64,000 nt of DNA from Saccharibacillus sacchari DSM 19268 (GCF_000585395.1 NZ_KK073875.1:5609519-5673518); one strand, 5' to 3'; counted from the first letter of the stretch, positions 6,275 to 16,043 are shown. Translations and numbers: made by a program. Notes: a model not told the origin generated them from the letters alone.

Positions 6275-8146
6275 GTGAAAAGGGGCGCTAAAAGAAGATC
6301 GAACCGCAAAAGCGGCATGCTCTCCGAACTGATGGCTGCGCAGAAAAAACGCACTTCCATGCTTCGGCTCATCTCATTAGCACTCGCTGCAGCGACGATC
6401 GGACAAGCGGTTTTACTGGCAGAATCGGTACAGCGCGTGTTTGTGGAAAATGCTCCGCTTGCTTCGATGATCGTTTTGTTCGCGGCTTTGCTGGCCGTGA
6501 TGGCCGTGCGCACCTGGTTGGCCTACGCCAACGGACGCATCGGGCTCCGAATCGCGGCGGACGCCAAGCGTGACTTACGGGCACGGCTGCTGCGTTCATT
6601 GGCCGCCAATCCGCTGCTGACCGCCCGTCAAGGCCAAACAGGCGGCAAAGTCAGCGTGACGCTCGATGCCGTCGACGAAGCCGATAGTTATTTTAGCCAA
6701 TACACGCCGAAAATGGCCGAAGCTTCGATTATTCCGCTGCTGATTCTCGTTGCCGTGTTCATTCTGCATGTGCCTTCGGGTCTGATCCTGCTGTTCACGG
6801 CGCCTTTTATTCCGTTATTCATGGCGCTGGTCGGCATTCAAACCAAGCACAAGTCGGAAGAAAAATTCGAGCAGCTCGCCCAATTTTCCGGGACCTTTCT
6901 GGATTCGTTGCAAGGTTTGGTGACATTGAAGCTGTTCGGACGGGCCAAACGCCAGGAACAAGAAATCCAACGCAGCAGCCTGTCTTACCGCGACGCGACG
7001 ATGAGCATTTTGCGCGTCGCGTTCACCAATACGTTCGCGCTGGAAACGATCGTGATGCTGGGTATCGGGATCGTGGCGCTGGAATTGGCATTACAGCTTG
7101 TCGTGTTCCAAACCATGCAGTTCCATACGGCGTTTCTGATTCTGCTGCTCACGCCCGAGTTTTATAATATGCTCAAAAACATGGGTACGGCGTTCCACGG
7201 CGGGCGTACGAGCCTGGGGGCGATTCGCAATATCGAAGCGGCGCTGGCGGCAGACGCTCCGGCTTCGTCGCAATCGAATGCTTCAGCATATTCGGAGATT
7301 TCTGCTGACGGTTCCGAATCGACCAACGCTAACCCAACAGGCGATCGCGACAACGTGATTCAATGGCCTGTAGGGAGAAACGCCAAAGCCTCCTCCGCCA
7401 CACCGCCCGTTATCGAATTGCATGAACTTGCTTTCGACTACGGCGCGGACACCTTTGCTCTGAACGCCGGATCGTTAACCATTCAACCCGGCAAACAGGT
7501 CGCAATCGTAGGCAAAAGCGGCTCCGGCAAAACGACGCTGCTCCATCTGATTGCGGGACTGCTGCCTCCTTCATCCGGCGAAGTCACGGTGAACGGTCAG
7601 CCTCTTACCGCAGGAGCAGGCGAGGAAGAATGGTTCCGGAACGTCAGTTATATCACGCAGCACCCGCATATTTTCTCGGGCACGTTCGCCGAAAATATCG
7701 CGATCGGCGCAGACCGCGACGTCTCCCGGGAAGAAATTGTTCATGCCGCCGAATCCGCCGGACTGGCTGCGCTCGCGGCTGAACTGGAGCACGGCTACGA
7801 TACAGTCGTCGGCGAAGGCGGCAGAGGATTATCCGGCGGCGAAAAGCAGCGTTTGGCGCTGGCCCGTGCTTTTCTGAAACGTCCCACCGTGCTGCTGTTC
7901 GACGAACCGACGACGGGACTCGATCTGCATACCGAACGCGTACTGATGCGTGCCATGAACGAGTTGTCGCGCAAAGCGACCGTCATCACGATCGCCCACC
8001 GCCTGCATACGATCCGGCACGCGGACGTTATCCTGTTTATGGAGCAGGGAACGTTGATCGGCAGCGGCACGCATGACGAACTACTGAAAAGCTTGCCGCA
8101 ATACGCCGAGATGGTGGATATCGGACGTCAGGGGGTCGGATCATGA
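6275..8146 (+). CDS. cydD: Thiol reductant ABC exporter subunit CydD
   Basis: This 623-aa protein is an ABC half-transporter with an N-terminal transmembrane domain (about 25-320) and a C-terminal ATPase. The ATPase has Walker A GKSGSGKTT, signature LSGGEKQRLALARA and Walker B VLLFDEPTTGLD. CydDC exports cysteine or glutathione and is needed to assemble cytochrome bd. The stretch GTFLDSLQGLVTLKLFGRAK is typical of CydD. The start is GTG 6275 behind AAAGGAGGG. A Ser/Ala/Asn-rich insert (about 330-375) separates the two domains. It overlaps cydC by 4 bp. In Bacillus subtilis naming the third gene is called cydC. Confidence 0.92.
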   Translation: MKRGAKRRSNRKSGMLSELMAAQKKRTSMLRLISLALAAATIGQAVLLAESVQRVFVENAPLASMIVLFAALLAVMAVRTWLAYANGRIGLRIAADAKRDLRARLLRSLAANPLLTARQGQTGGKVSVTLDAVDEADSYFSQYTPKMAEASIIPLLILVAVFILHVPSGLILLFTAPFIPLFMALVGIQTKHKSEEKFEQLAQFSGTFLDSLQGLVTLKLFGRAKRQEQEIQRSSLSYRDATMSILRVAFTNTFALETIVMLGIGIVALELALQLVVFQTMQFHTAFLILLLTPEFYNMLKNMGTAFHGGRTSLGAIRNIEAALAADAPASSQSNASAYSEISADGSESTNANPTGDRDNVIQWPVGRNAKASSATPPVIELHELAFDYGADTFALNAGSLTIQPGKQVAIVGKSGSGKTTLLHLIAGLLPPSSGEVTVNGQPLTAGAGEEEWFRNVSYITQHPHIFSGTFAENIAIGADRDVSREEIVHAAESAGLAALAAELEHGYDTVVGEGGRGLSGGEKQRLALARAFLKRPTVLLFDEPTTGLDLHTERVLMRAMNELSRKATVITIAHRLHTIRHADVILFMEQGTLIGSGTHDELLKSLPQYAEMVDIGRQGVGS

Positions 8147-9906
8147 ACGAACGCTCTATTTTTCTCAAAGCCATGCTCCAAGAACGCAAAGACATTTTAC
8201 TTTCGATTCTGGGCGGCTTTATAGCAGGCATTTTCGGGGTTATTCTGTTCTCGACCAGCGGCTATCTGATCTCGAAAACCGTCTTCGTCCCTCCGCTGTA
8301 TACATTGATCATTTTAACGTCACTGGTCAAAATACTCGGACTGGCGCGCGCGGCAAGCCGTTACGGTGAGCGACTGTTCTCGCACCGGGCGACCTTTTCC
8401 CTGCTGAGCCGTCTACGTACCGATTTCTTCGGCAAACTGGTTCCGATGACGCCGCGCATCCTGAACCGTCAGCGCAGCGGAGATCTGTTGGCACGGATCG
8501 TCGGGGACGTCGAAAGCTTGCAATTTTACTTCTTGCGCGTGGCGTATCCGCCGATTATCGTCGTATCGGTGTTTCTCGCCACGGTGATTTTCGCTTCCTT
8601 TTTCTCGATCTGGATCGCCCTGCTGCTTGTCGTCGGCATGCTGATCACAGCGTTCGTTGTACCGGCTATCGTGCGCGGCAGCCAGCGTAAAGCAGACGGG
8701 CGCGTACGTCGGCAACGGGCCGAACTGTCCGCCGAGACGACCGAGATGCTGCAAGGTTTTATCGATCTGAAGGTGTACGGTCGTCTGAAGCAGCGTGAAC
8801 AGCAACTGCTGGCAACCTCCAACGAACTGACCGATGCCCAGCAGGAAGATGCCCTACGACTGCTGCGCGGACAATCGCTGCATAGCTTTATGACGTTTTT
8901 CGTATCCTGGGGCGTGTTGGTGCTCGGGGCGTATCTGATCGTGCAAGGGTCGATGGCTGGCGTGTTTCTGGCGATGTTGATCATGGCTTCGATGACTGTA
9001 TTCGACGAATCCGGCGCGATGGCGACGCTGCCTGCTTACAAACGGGACAGCGAATTTGCAGCGAAGCGTCTGGCGGAGACTTTTGACGAGGCAGAAGAAG
9101 CGAACATCGAACCGCCAGGAACGTTGGATGGTAGCCAAGCGATCTCGGTCGAACTAGAAAATGTCACGTTCCGCTATGCGGAAGACTGGCGTCCCGTGCT
9201 AAGCGAAGTCTCGCTGAAGCTGGATGCCGGATCGAAAACCGCGATTGTCGGACCCAGCGGTTCGGGGAAAACAAGCGTGCTGGAACTGCTGCTTAAGCTG
9301 CATGATCCGACGCAAGGTCAGGTACTGTTGAACGGAACGTCCGTAGCAGACCTGAACGACGAAGACCTATGGCGCAAAAGCAATGTGGTGCTGCAAGAAG
9401 GACACTTTTTCCGGGGAACGATTCGGGAGAACCTGCTGCTCGAAGACGAATCGCGCGATGATCAGGAATTGTCCGCTGTGCTGGAACAGGTTGATTTGCC
9501 AACCAAAAAGCTGGACGACCTCGTGTTGGAAAAAGGCGAAAACTTATCCGACGGCGAAAATCAGCGGCTGGCGATCGCCCGCGCGCTGCTAAAATCCGGC
9601 CGACTCTGGTTGCTGGATGAACCGACCTCCTCGCTCGATTACGTGACAGAACGCCGGGTGTTGAATCTGCTGCTGGAACGTTCGAAGAACGATACGCTCG
9701 TGATGGTGAGTCACCGCCTGGCGGGATTGGAGCAGATGGATCAGATCATCGTGTTGGATCGCGGAACAATCGTGGAGACCGGGACGTACAACGAACTGTT
9801 GGAGCGAAAAGGCTACTTCTACGAGATGAAAAAGTTGGAGCAGCAGATGGTAGGAGAAGATTTTACCGACCGCGAGAGGGAAAGTGAAGCTCGTCGATCC
9901 GGTTGA
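8143..9906 (+). CDS. cydC: Thiol reductant ABC exporter subunit CydC
   Basis: This 587-aa ABC half-transporter is the partner of CydD. The membrane domain carries the CydC-typical SRYGERLFSHRATFSLLSRL and RSGDLLARIVGDVESL. The ATPase has Walker A GPSGSGKTS and Walker B LWLLDEPTSSLD, but the signature reads LSDGENQRLAIARA rather than LSGGE, hinting at unequal ATP sites in the heterodimer. It is the last gene of the cyd operon and is followed by repeats and a hairpin. Confidence 0.92.
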   Translation: MNERSIFLKAMLQERKDILLSILGGFIAGIFGVILFSTSGYLISKTVFVPPLYTLIILTSLVKILGLARAASRYGERLFSHRATFSLLSRLRTDFFGKLVPMTPRILNRQRSGDLLARIVGDVESLQFYFLRVAYPPIIVVSVFLATVIFASFFSIWIALLLVVGMLITAFVVPAIVRGSQRKADGRVRRQRAELSAETTEMLQGFIDLKVYGRLKQREQQLLATSNELTDAQQEDALRLLRGQSLHSFMTFFVSWGVLVLGAYLIVQGSMAGVFLAMLIMASMTVFDESGAMATLPAYKRDSEFAAKRLAETFDEAEEANIEPPGTLDGSQAISVELENVTFRYAEDWRPVLSEVSLKLDAGSKTAIVGPSGSGKTSVLELLLKLHDPTQGQVLLNGTSVADLNDEDLWRKSNVVLQEGHFFRGTIRENLLLEDESRDDQELSAVLEQVDLPTKKLDDLVLEKGENLSDGENQRLAIARALLKSGRLWLLDEPTSSLDYVTERRVLNLLLERSKNDTLVMVSHRLAGLEQMDQIIVLDRGTIVETGTYNELLERKGYFYEMKKLEQQMVGEDFTDRERESEARRSG

Positions 9907-9948
9907 GAACGAGCATTAAAGTAACGAGACAAAAAAGCGCGACTCGGC

Positions 9949-10140
9949 TAACGGATCGTATGTCCGTTACAAGCCAAAATCAACCCCTTCCGCAAATTTA
10001 ACGGATCGTATATCCGTTAGCCGCTTTTTTCGCCGTTTTTTCCGTCAAAATCAAGCCAACTCCTGCTCTAAACGTCACCTGAATCCGTTAGAATTTTCAA
10101 ATCCTCAAAAACAGCTTTTAAGCGTCGTCTCGATCCGTTA
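9949..10140. repeat. CCGTTA-type intergenic repeats after cydC
   Basis: The gap 9907-10341 has no credible gene. It holds two near-identical hairpins, TAACGGATCGTATGTCCGTTA (9949-9969) and its variant (9999-10019); the second is followed by CGCTTTTTT and could terminate cydC. Two further units (10071-10097 and 10114-10140) end in ATCCGTTA. The latter, reverse-complemented, matches 29861-29887 at 25 of 27 positions, so this is a dispersed repeat family. Confidence 0.7.
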
Positions 10141-10273
10141 AAGTTTAACGAACGTGACAGCGGCAGCGAAACCGCACGCTTCGGCTTGCTTCAGACCGAT
10201 TGCGTGCTCTTTCCTTTTTTAATCAGAGATACGGTTTATGAACTCGACCGTGATGTTGCACGATTCAAGACCA

Positions 10274-10316
10274 GAAGCCCGAACCTTCCTTCGCGGAAAG
10301 TTCGGGCTTCTTTTTC
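10274..10316 (+). terminator. Rho-independent terminator
   Basis: GAAGCCCGAACCTTCC pairs with GGAAAGTTCGGGCTTC around a tetraloop-like TTCG and is followed by TTTTT. It closes the + strand after cydC and faces the convergent antiporter gene. Confidence 0.8.
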
Positions 10317-10341
10317 ATGCCGATTTTTTAGTTAATACCGG

Positions 10342-12384
10342 TCAATGTCCGAAATTCTCTTCTTCCGGCACGTCCGTCTCCAGATAACGGATAAACTGAC
10401 GCAGGCGGCCCGCCAGTTCGCGGGAAATCTCGCCTTTCTCGAACAAACGCTGCACGTGGTCACGCTGTTCCTGAATCGCGGCGAGACGTTCTTGCATCCG
10501 CTCTTCCCGTTCTTCGCGTTCTTCCGCCGTTTCTTCCTCGATCAGACCGAAATCGGCTTTGGCGAGACGGCTAATCAACTGGTTGTAGCCGTCGGTCAGA
10601 CGCTTCGCTTCGGCGCGGTTAAAATCGTTCGTTCGTTTGTTGATCGCTTCGATCGCGGCCTGCGCCATGCGCGTTTTGGCAGTCTGAAGCGAACAGTACG
10701 CGCGCTTATCCGTCAATTCGCCGCGGCGACCTCTGGCGAACAGGGCAGCGGCGAAGCGGCCGATATCAGCCGCCGGAGCCGTAACCCGCGCTTCCAAGCG
10801 ACCCGGAATACTTTCTTCGATCCGGGCGAGATGCTCGAAGATCGGAGTCGCTTCTTCCTGGCCGAGATCGCCGTCCTGCACCATTTTGCTCAGTTCCCTG
10901 CGCTGCGCGCGAATGCCCGCGTACATCAAGTCGGCCTCGCGGCGCGGCGCTTCGGGATCGGACGCGTAAGCGGTCGTCGCTTCTTCCATCCGCTGCAAAT
11001 ACTTCGTGAAATCTTGAATTTCCGTCGCGGCGACGCCCGAACGGCCTTCGTCCAGTTCGTCCTGACCGATCCGCTGCGCGATCGCGCTCAAGATCCGGCG
11101 CTTGAGCGGCTGTTCGGCCTTCGGCGCTTCGGCCGCTTCTTTACCCGATAACAGCGGCAGCAAGATGCTGGCCGCCAGCAGCGTGAACAAGATGACGCCG
11201 GCCGCCAGGAACAAGATCAGATTGCGTTCCGGGAAAGCCAAGCCTCCGTTCAAAACAAGCGGAATCGAAAACGCGCCCGCAAGCGTAACGGCTCCGCGCA
11301 CGCCGGACAAAGCCGTTTGCAGCGCCGCTTGGAACAGCGGCTTGCCGGTACGCCCGAGTCCGCCGCCCCGACTTGTGAAAAACCAATACGCATAGATCCA
11401 CAGGAACCGCAGCACGATCAGCCCGACCGATATCCAGGTCACGTGCCACAGCGCGCCGAAGCTGCTGATGGCCGGATCTTCGAAGACCGTGCCCAGCACT
11501 TCCGGCAGTTGCAGGCCGAGCAGCACGAACACCAGGCCGTTCAGCACGTACAGGAAGACCGACCAGGTGCTGTTCGAGACGACTTGCAGCTTGACGCGTA
11601 CCGACTCGGCGCGGTCGCGCTCGATCGCGTGCACGACGCCGCCCGATACGGCGGCAAGAATACCCGACAATCCCAGATGCTCGGCGACCAGGTATAGCAC
11701 GAACGGCGTGACGAGCTGAATCAATACATGCAGCGTCTCGTCTTCCATGCCCAGACGGCGCAGGAATACCCGAATCCGGATCACGATGAAAGACAGTACG
11801 GCCCCGATCAGGAGACCTCCGACCGCGATCAACAGGAAACTGAACGAAGCCTGATAGATCGAGAACGCGCCCGTTACCGCGGCAGCCACGGCGAACTTGA
11901 ACGCGACGAGACCGGACGCGTCATTGACCAGCGCTTCGCCTTCCAACAGGCGCATGATGTCTTTCGGCAGCTTGATTCGTCCGGCGATCGAACCGACCGC
12001 CACGGCATCCGTCGGCGACAAGATCGCCGCCAAAGCAAATGCCGCAGCCAAAGGAATGCTCGGGATGACCCAATGAATCAAGTAGCCGAATACGATGACG
12101 GTGACGAAGACGAGTCCCAGCGCCAGCAGCAGGATCGGCGCTCTGAGATTCCACAACTCGCCTCGCGGAATAATCCGGCCGTCGTTAAACAACAGCGGAG
12201 CGATAAACAAAACAAGGAATAACTCCGGTTCCAGCGGCACATGGATATGCGGCGGAAGCAGTTCGGCCGCAACGCCGAGACCGATCTGAATGATCGGCAC
12301 GGGAACGAACGGAAGGAATCGGTTGATTACGTTCGAAATCCCGATGATCGCGAGCATGACCAAAATACTGATAAAAAGCTCCAT
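10342..12384 (-). CDS. Na+/H+ antiporter, CPA1 family (NhaK/YvgP type)
   Basis: This protein of about 680 aa has an N-terminal domain of about 12 membrane spans (1-400) and a long hydrophilic C-terminal tail with charged helices. Family cues are the conserved LFIAPLLFNDG, ILSPTDAVAV (paired ion-binding region) and GEALVNDASGLVAF. It exchanges cytoplasmic Na+ or K+ for H+ and helps pH and salt homeostasis. I chose ATG 12384 (MELFISILVM), preceded by AAAGGAG; an upstream frame extension has no ribosome site. It is monocistronic and convergent with the cyd operon. Confidence 0.9.
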   Translation of the reverse strand: MELFISILVMLAIIGISNVINRFLPFVPVPIIQIGLGVAAELLPPHIHVPLEPELFLVLFIAPLLFNDGRIIPRGELWNLRAPILLLALGLVFVTVIVFGYLIHWVIPSIPLAAAFALAAILSPTDAVAVGSIAGRIKLPKDIMRLLEGEALVNDASGLVAFKFAVAAAVTGAFSIYQASFSFLLIAVGGLLIGAVLSFIVIRIRVFLRRLGMEDETLHVLIQLVTPFVLYLVAEHLGLSGILAAVSGGVVHAIERDRAESVRVKLQVVSNSTWSVFLYVLNGLVFVLLGLQLPEVLGTVFEDPAISSFGALWHVTWISVGLIVLRFLWIYAYWFFTSRGGGLGRTGKPLFQAALQTALSGVRGAVTLAGAFSIPLVLNGGLAFPERNLILFLAAGVILFTLLAASILLPLLSGKEAAEAPKAEQPLKRRILSAIAQRIGQDELDEGRSGVAATEIQDFTKYLQRMEEATTAYASDPEAPRREADLMYAGIRAQRRELSKMVQDGDLGQEEATPIFEHLARIEESIPGRLEARVTAPAADIGRFAAALFARGRRGELTDKRAYCSLQTAKTRMAQAAIEAINKRTNDFNRAEAKRLTDGYNQLISRLAKADFGLIEEETAEEREEREERMQERLAAIQEQRDHVQRLFEKGEISRELAGRLRQFIRYLETDVPEEENFGH

Positions 12385-12504
12385 GCGGCATTCGCTCCTT
12401 TGGATGGGATAGGCCGCGAATACGGGCAACGTCCCGTATTCGCGGTCAGGTACTATACATTCGGACCTCAATCAATGCTGTTTACTCCTGTCGAACTTGA
12501 TCTT

Positions 12505-13863
12505 TTAACGCGGCAATACCCGATGCACGGCCTTCGCCAACTCCTCGGCAACGACGTCGACGCCGGAAGCGATCTCCTCGTCGCGCACGCCGGAGACGTT
12601 CAATTTCAGCATCGCTTCGGCGCGAAACCCGGACAAATAGTGGCCTTTCGCGCTTTCTGCATGAATACAGCGGCTGCGCAATTTTTCCACGGCCGAAGAC
12701 AAAGCAGCGGGAGCCCGCGGCAGAAGATGCGTATGAATGCCGCCCGCGGCCGGAAGCGGACCCGTCAAAACATCGGGGTACGCCTTTTTCGCCCGCCGAA
12801 CAGCTTCGCCCAGCAGTTCCGAGCGCCGACTGTATCGGTCGCGGATTTTTTCCCGGTGCCTCGCGAACATGCCGCTTTTCAAATACAACTCCAAAGCGGC
12901 CTGCGACAGCATCGAGCTATCGATATCGAGCAGCTTTTTGTAACGTCCGAACGCTTCCGCCAATTCGCCCGGCAGCACCGCGACGCCTACTCGCAGACCG
13001 GGGAACAGGATCTTCGAGTAGCTTTTCAAATAAATAGTTCGCTCGGCCCGATCGTACGCATATAGCGGATCCGACTTCGCGTCCTGCTCCAGATCGGCCA
13101 TATAGTCGTCTTCGACAATATAAACGCCGTACCGCGCAGCCAATTCCGCGATCGCTTCCTTCTGCCTCCGGGTATACGAGCAGCCGAGCGGATTATGGAA
13201 ACGGGGAATCGTATAAAAGAATTTGATCCCGCCGCCCCGAAAAATCCGTTCCAGCTCGCCGAGATCGATACCGTCCGCATCCCGCCTGATCCCGACAGCC
13301 GGAATGCGATGCGCCTCCAAATAATCCGTGAACAACGGGTAGCTCGGCTGCTCAACCAAAACGGTCTTGCGCCCATCCGGGAACGGCATGCCCGCAAGCA
13401 GCGTCAGCGCCTGCTGCACGCCCGAGGTAATGAATATTCGCTCCGGCTCCGCAAACACCTGATAATCCGCCAAATGACGCTGCATTTCCTTGATCAGCGA
13501 AGGAAGCCCTTTTGGCGTTCCGTAAATAAACAGCTCGTTTCGATACGTATCGATCGCTTTGTTCAGGCACTGTTGAAAGTCCAGATACGGGAAAATGTCC
13601 GGGTCCGGCGCGGAACGAACGAAGTCGATGGTCTCGCTCGGCCGTTCTTCCTTTTCCGCGCTGCCCAACACGTAGTAGCCGCTTTTCGCCGACGCGTAAA
13701 TCAGATGAGAACGTTCCAGCTCGGACAGCGCACGGATCACGGTGCTTTTGCTGCACGCATAACGTTCGGACAAGGTTCGGATCGAAGGCATCTTGTCTCC
13801 TTCCTTGAGCGATCCGGCGATCATCCGTTCCAACTCGTTCAGCAGCTCCATGTATTTGTACAT
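12505..13863 (-). CDS. MocR-type regulator (GntR HTH + aminotransferase-like domain)
   Basis: This 452-aa protein has a GntR winged helix at the N-terminus (about 1-70, with KMPSIRTLSERYACSKSTVIRAL) and a fold-type I aminotransferase-like domain (about 90-450) with the PLP lysine in LKSYSKILFPG. MocR proteins use PLP or an amine to control a divergent transporter or enzyme. It is divergent from an EamA-family exporter with a perfect palindrome between, so it probably regulates itself and the exporter. The start at 13863 has an AGGAGG-type ribosome site. Confidence 0.9.
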   Translation of the reverse strand: MYKYMELLNELERMIAGSLKEGDKMPSIRTLSERYACSKSTVIRALSELERSHLIYASAKSGYYVLGSAEKEERPSETIDFVRSAPDPDIFPYLDFQQCLNKAIDTYRNELFIYGTPKGLPSLIKEMQRHLADYQVFAEPERIFITSGVQQALTLLAGMPFPDGRKTVLVEQPSYPLFTDYLEAHRIPAVGIRRDADGIDLGELERIFRGGGIKFFYTIPRFHNPLGCSYTRRQKEAIAELAARYGVYIVEDDYMADLEQDAKSDPLYAYDRAERTIYLKSYSKILFPGLRVGVAVLPGELAEAFGRYKKLLDIDSSMLSQAALELYLKSGMFARHREKIRDRYSRRSELLGEAVRRAKKAYPDVLTGPLPAAGGIHTHLLPRAPAALSSAVEKLRSRCIHAESAKGHYLSGFRAEAMLKLNVSGVRDEEIASGVDVVAEELAKAVHRVLPR

Positions 13864-13882
13864 CCGCGACTTCCTCCTTTCA

Positions 13883-13943
13883 ATCTGTACCGGTACAGAT
13901 CATGAATATGTACATTGTAACATGGGATCGCCGTCTTTAAAAT
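13883..13943 (+). promoter_or_regulatory. MocR operator palindrome and EamA promoter
   Basis: ATCTGTACCGGTACAGAT (13883-13900) is a perfect 18-bp palindrome next to the mocR start. TTGTAA (13915-13920) and TAAAAT (13938-13943), 17 bp apart, form a good promoter for the + strand exporter. TACAAT on the other strand (13914-13919) could be the -10 of the regulator, which puts the palindrome in its early leader. Confidence 0.6.
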
Positions 13944-13999
13944 AAAGATTACAGATGCGGCCGCGTCATAAGATCTGAAAGCTCGGAGGTTAAAAAATT

Positions 14000-14962
14000 A
14001 TGCCCAATCCCTCGGTTAAACGTGCCTATGCGGCCGCGAGCGGTAGTGCTCTTATTATCGGCTTCTCCTTTTTATTCGTGAAAATTGCTCTGCAAACCGA
14101 AGATCCTCTGGATATTTTGGCTTATCGTTTTCTGTTTGCTTTCATTGCTGCTACGCTGTTTGCCTTTCCGGGTCGAAGCGGCGTGCGAAAAATTCGAAGC
14201 GGTGCTTTGAAACTGATTCCTTTGACCGCTTTATACCCGATCGCGTTTTTCAGCTTCCAAACGTTCGGCCTGCTTTATGCGACTTCCGCCGAGGCCGGGA
14301 TGATTCAGGGTGCGGTTCCCGTATTCACGCTGCTGCTGGCAGCCCTTGTTCTTCGTGAACGTACGGGCAAAGTGCAAATGTTGTTCACTTTACTGTCGGT
14401 TGCCGGGGTTGCTTGTTTGTTTGCCGGACGCGAAGGCGCGGCGTTCACGGCCAGCATCGGAGGCATTTTGCTCATCGTATGCTCGGCCTTCTCGCAAGCC
14501 GGCTACAATGTGTTGGCGCGTCGCCTCAGCCAGAGTTACACGCCCAAAGAATTGACTTATTTCATGAACGGGCTTGGTTTTGTCGGCTTCGGGCTGTTGG
14601 CGGTTATTCGACACACCGCGAGCGGTACGCTGCCGGAACTGCTTGCACCTCTGTCCTCGCCTTCGTTCTTGATCGCTATGCTGTATCTGGGCGTGCTGTC
14701 TTCGCTGGTGACTTCGTACCTGTCCAACTACGCGCTTTCCCGGATCGAAGCTTCGCGCATGAGCGTCTTCGGCAGTCTGTCTGCTGTCGTCGCCTTGGCT
14801 GCGGGAGCGTTGATCCTCGGCGAACAAGTCGGTCTGGCTGCTTTACTCGGAGCGGCGGCTATTGTGGCAGGCGTAATCGGAGCCGCGATGGCGGGACGCA
14901 AATCGAAAGGCTCGTCCAGCGTTCCAAAAAGCGCGAGCCCGCATTCTTCCAACGGAGACTGA
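14000..14962 (+). CDS. EamA/DMT-family transporter
   Basis: This 320-aa protein has about ten membrane spans arranged as two EamA repeats (about 10-145 and 155-295) and a short polar tail. Members of the drug/metabolite superfamily export amino acids, sugars or metabolites; the substrate is unknown. Seen motifs are TSAEAGMIQGAVPVFTLLLA in the first repeat and SRIEASRMSVFGSLSAVVA in the second. The ribosome site is CGGAGG. It is divergent from the MocR regulator, which suggests amine or amino acid export. Confidence 0.88.
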   Translation: MPNPSVKRAYAAASGSALIIGFSFLFVKIALQTEDPLDILAYRFLFAFIAATLFAFPGRSGVRKIRSGALKLIPLTALYPIAFFSFQTFGLLYATSAEAGMIQGAVPVFTLLLAALVLRERTGKVQMLFTLLSVAGVACLFAGREGAAFTASIGGILLIVCSAFSQAGYNVLARRLSQSYTPKELTYFMNGLGFVGFGLLAVIRHTASGTLPELLAPLSSPSFLIAMLYLGVLSSLVTSYLSNYALSRIEASRMSVFGSLSAVVALAAGALILGEQVGLAALLGAAAIVAGVIGAAMAGRKSKGSSSVPKSASPHSSNGD

Positions 14963-15012
14963 GACAGCACGTGCCTGGTCAACGCTAAAAGCAAATGCGG
15001 AATGCATATCGT

Positions 15013-15079
15013 GAAAAAAAGCTGTTCGGCGATTCGCTGTGGGATAACCCCTCCAGCGAAAGCCGTACAGCTTTTTTTC
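15013..15079. terminator. Bidirectional terminator between EamA and CDF genes
   Basis: A long stem runs from AAAAAAAGCTGT (15014-15025) to ACAGCTTTTTTT (15067-15078), with inner pairs TTCGCTG/CAGCGAA and a small loop. A-tract and T-tract on both sides allow termination in both directions. The CDF stop codon lies at its right edge. Confidence 0.85.
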
Positions 15080-16043
15080 AGTCTTCCAGTTTGGTCGTGC
15101 CCGTACCCGAACCGTCGATACTGAGCGAGACTTCGGTTTTATCCGCTTTCGGAGCGCCGGGGTACCACGGATTCAAATGAATCATCACTTCGCTGACATT
15201 GGGATGGGTCGATAGAATGGCTTTTTTGATCTTGCGAATGACGTCATGCCCCTGCTGAATCGTCATCTGTCCGTCCACGCCGACCCGCAGGTCGATAATG
15301 ATGTATTGGCCGTGTTCGCGAGCCCGAATGCGATCAATCCGCTTGACTTCTTCCACGCCGCGAACGATGCTTTCAAGCGCCGCAAGCTCTTCGGTCCCGA
15401 TTGCTTTTTCCATTAAAATATCGATCGACTCGCGCGCCATGTCCGCTGCCAGCTTCAGCACGAGCACCGCCACGATAATCCCCGCGACCGGGTCGGCGTA
15501 AGACAGCATCGGCATGTTCAACGATTGTCCGAGCAAACCCAGCCCGATCCCGATCACCGCCGCGCCCGACGCATATACGTCCGCCAAATGATCCTGCGCC
15601 GTCGCGATCAGTCCCTTGCTATTGACCCGACGACCGATTCCGATGGTATACACGTACAGCCACAGCTTCCAGATCAACGATACGACGGCAGCGATCAGCG
15701 CCACGATATGGGCTTCCGGCATCGGTTCAAACAAAGCCACAATCGAATGATACCCGACGTACAAGGCTGCCAACAGTAAAATGGTCGCGACGACGCTTGC
15801 CCCGATCACTTCTGCTTTACCGTGTCCGTACGGGTGGTCCTCGTCCGGCGGACGGCTCGATATTCGCATCGAACCGAGCGCCGCCGCCGATGCGATCACA
15901 TCCCCCGCATTATGCACGCCGTCGGCGATCAATACCGGGCTTTTGAACAGCAACCCCACGACAATCTTGATGATCGTGAGCAGCACATTACTGATCAGGC
16001 TGATCCACGCCGCGAAGATCGACTGATTTTTCTCCTGCTCCAT
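15078..16043 (-). CDS. Cation diffusion facilitator (CDF) metal transporter
   Basis: This 321-aa protein has six predicted spans in about 1-210 and a cytoplasmic C-terminal domain (about 215-300). LIADGVHNAGDVIASAAALG holds the HxxxD metal-site pattern. CDF proteins expel Zn2+, Mn2+, Co2+ or Fe2+ by proton antiport. The ribosome site GGAGGG precedes ATG 16043. A terminator hairpin sits in its leader, suggesting control by transcription attenuation. The metal is not clear from sequence. Confidence 0.9.
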   Translation of the reverse strand: MEQEKNQSIFAAWISLISNVLLTIIKIVVGLLFKSPVLIADGVHNAGDVIASAAALGSMRISSRPPDEDHPYGHGKAEVIGASVVATILLLAALYVGYHSIVALFEPMPEAHIVALIAAVVSLIWKLWLYVYTIGIGRRVNSKGLIATAQDHLADVYASGAAVIGIGLGLLGQSLNMPMLSYADPVAGIIVAVLVLKLAADMARESIDILMEKAIGTEELAALESIVRGVEEVKRIDRIRAREHGQYIIIDLRVGVDGQMTIQQGHDVIRKIKKAILSTHPNVSEVMIHLNPWYPGAPKADKTEVSLSIDGSGTGTTKLED

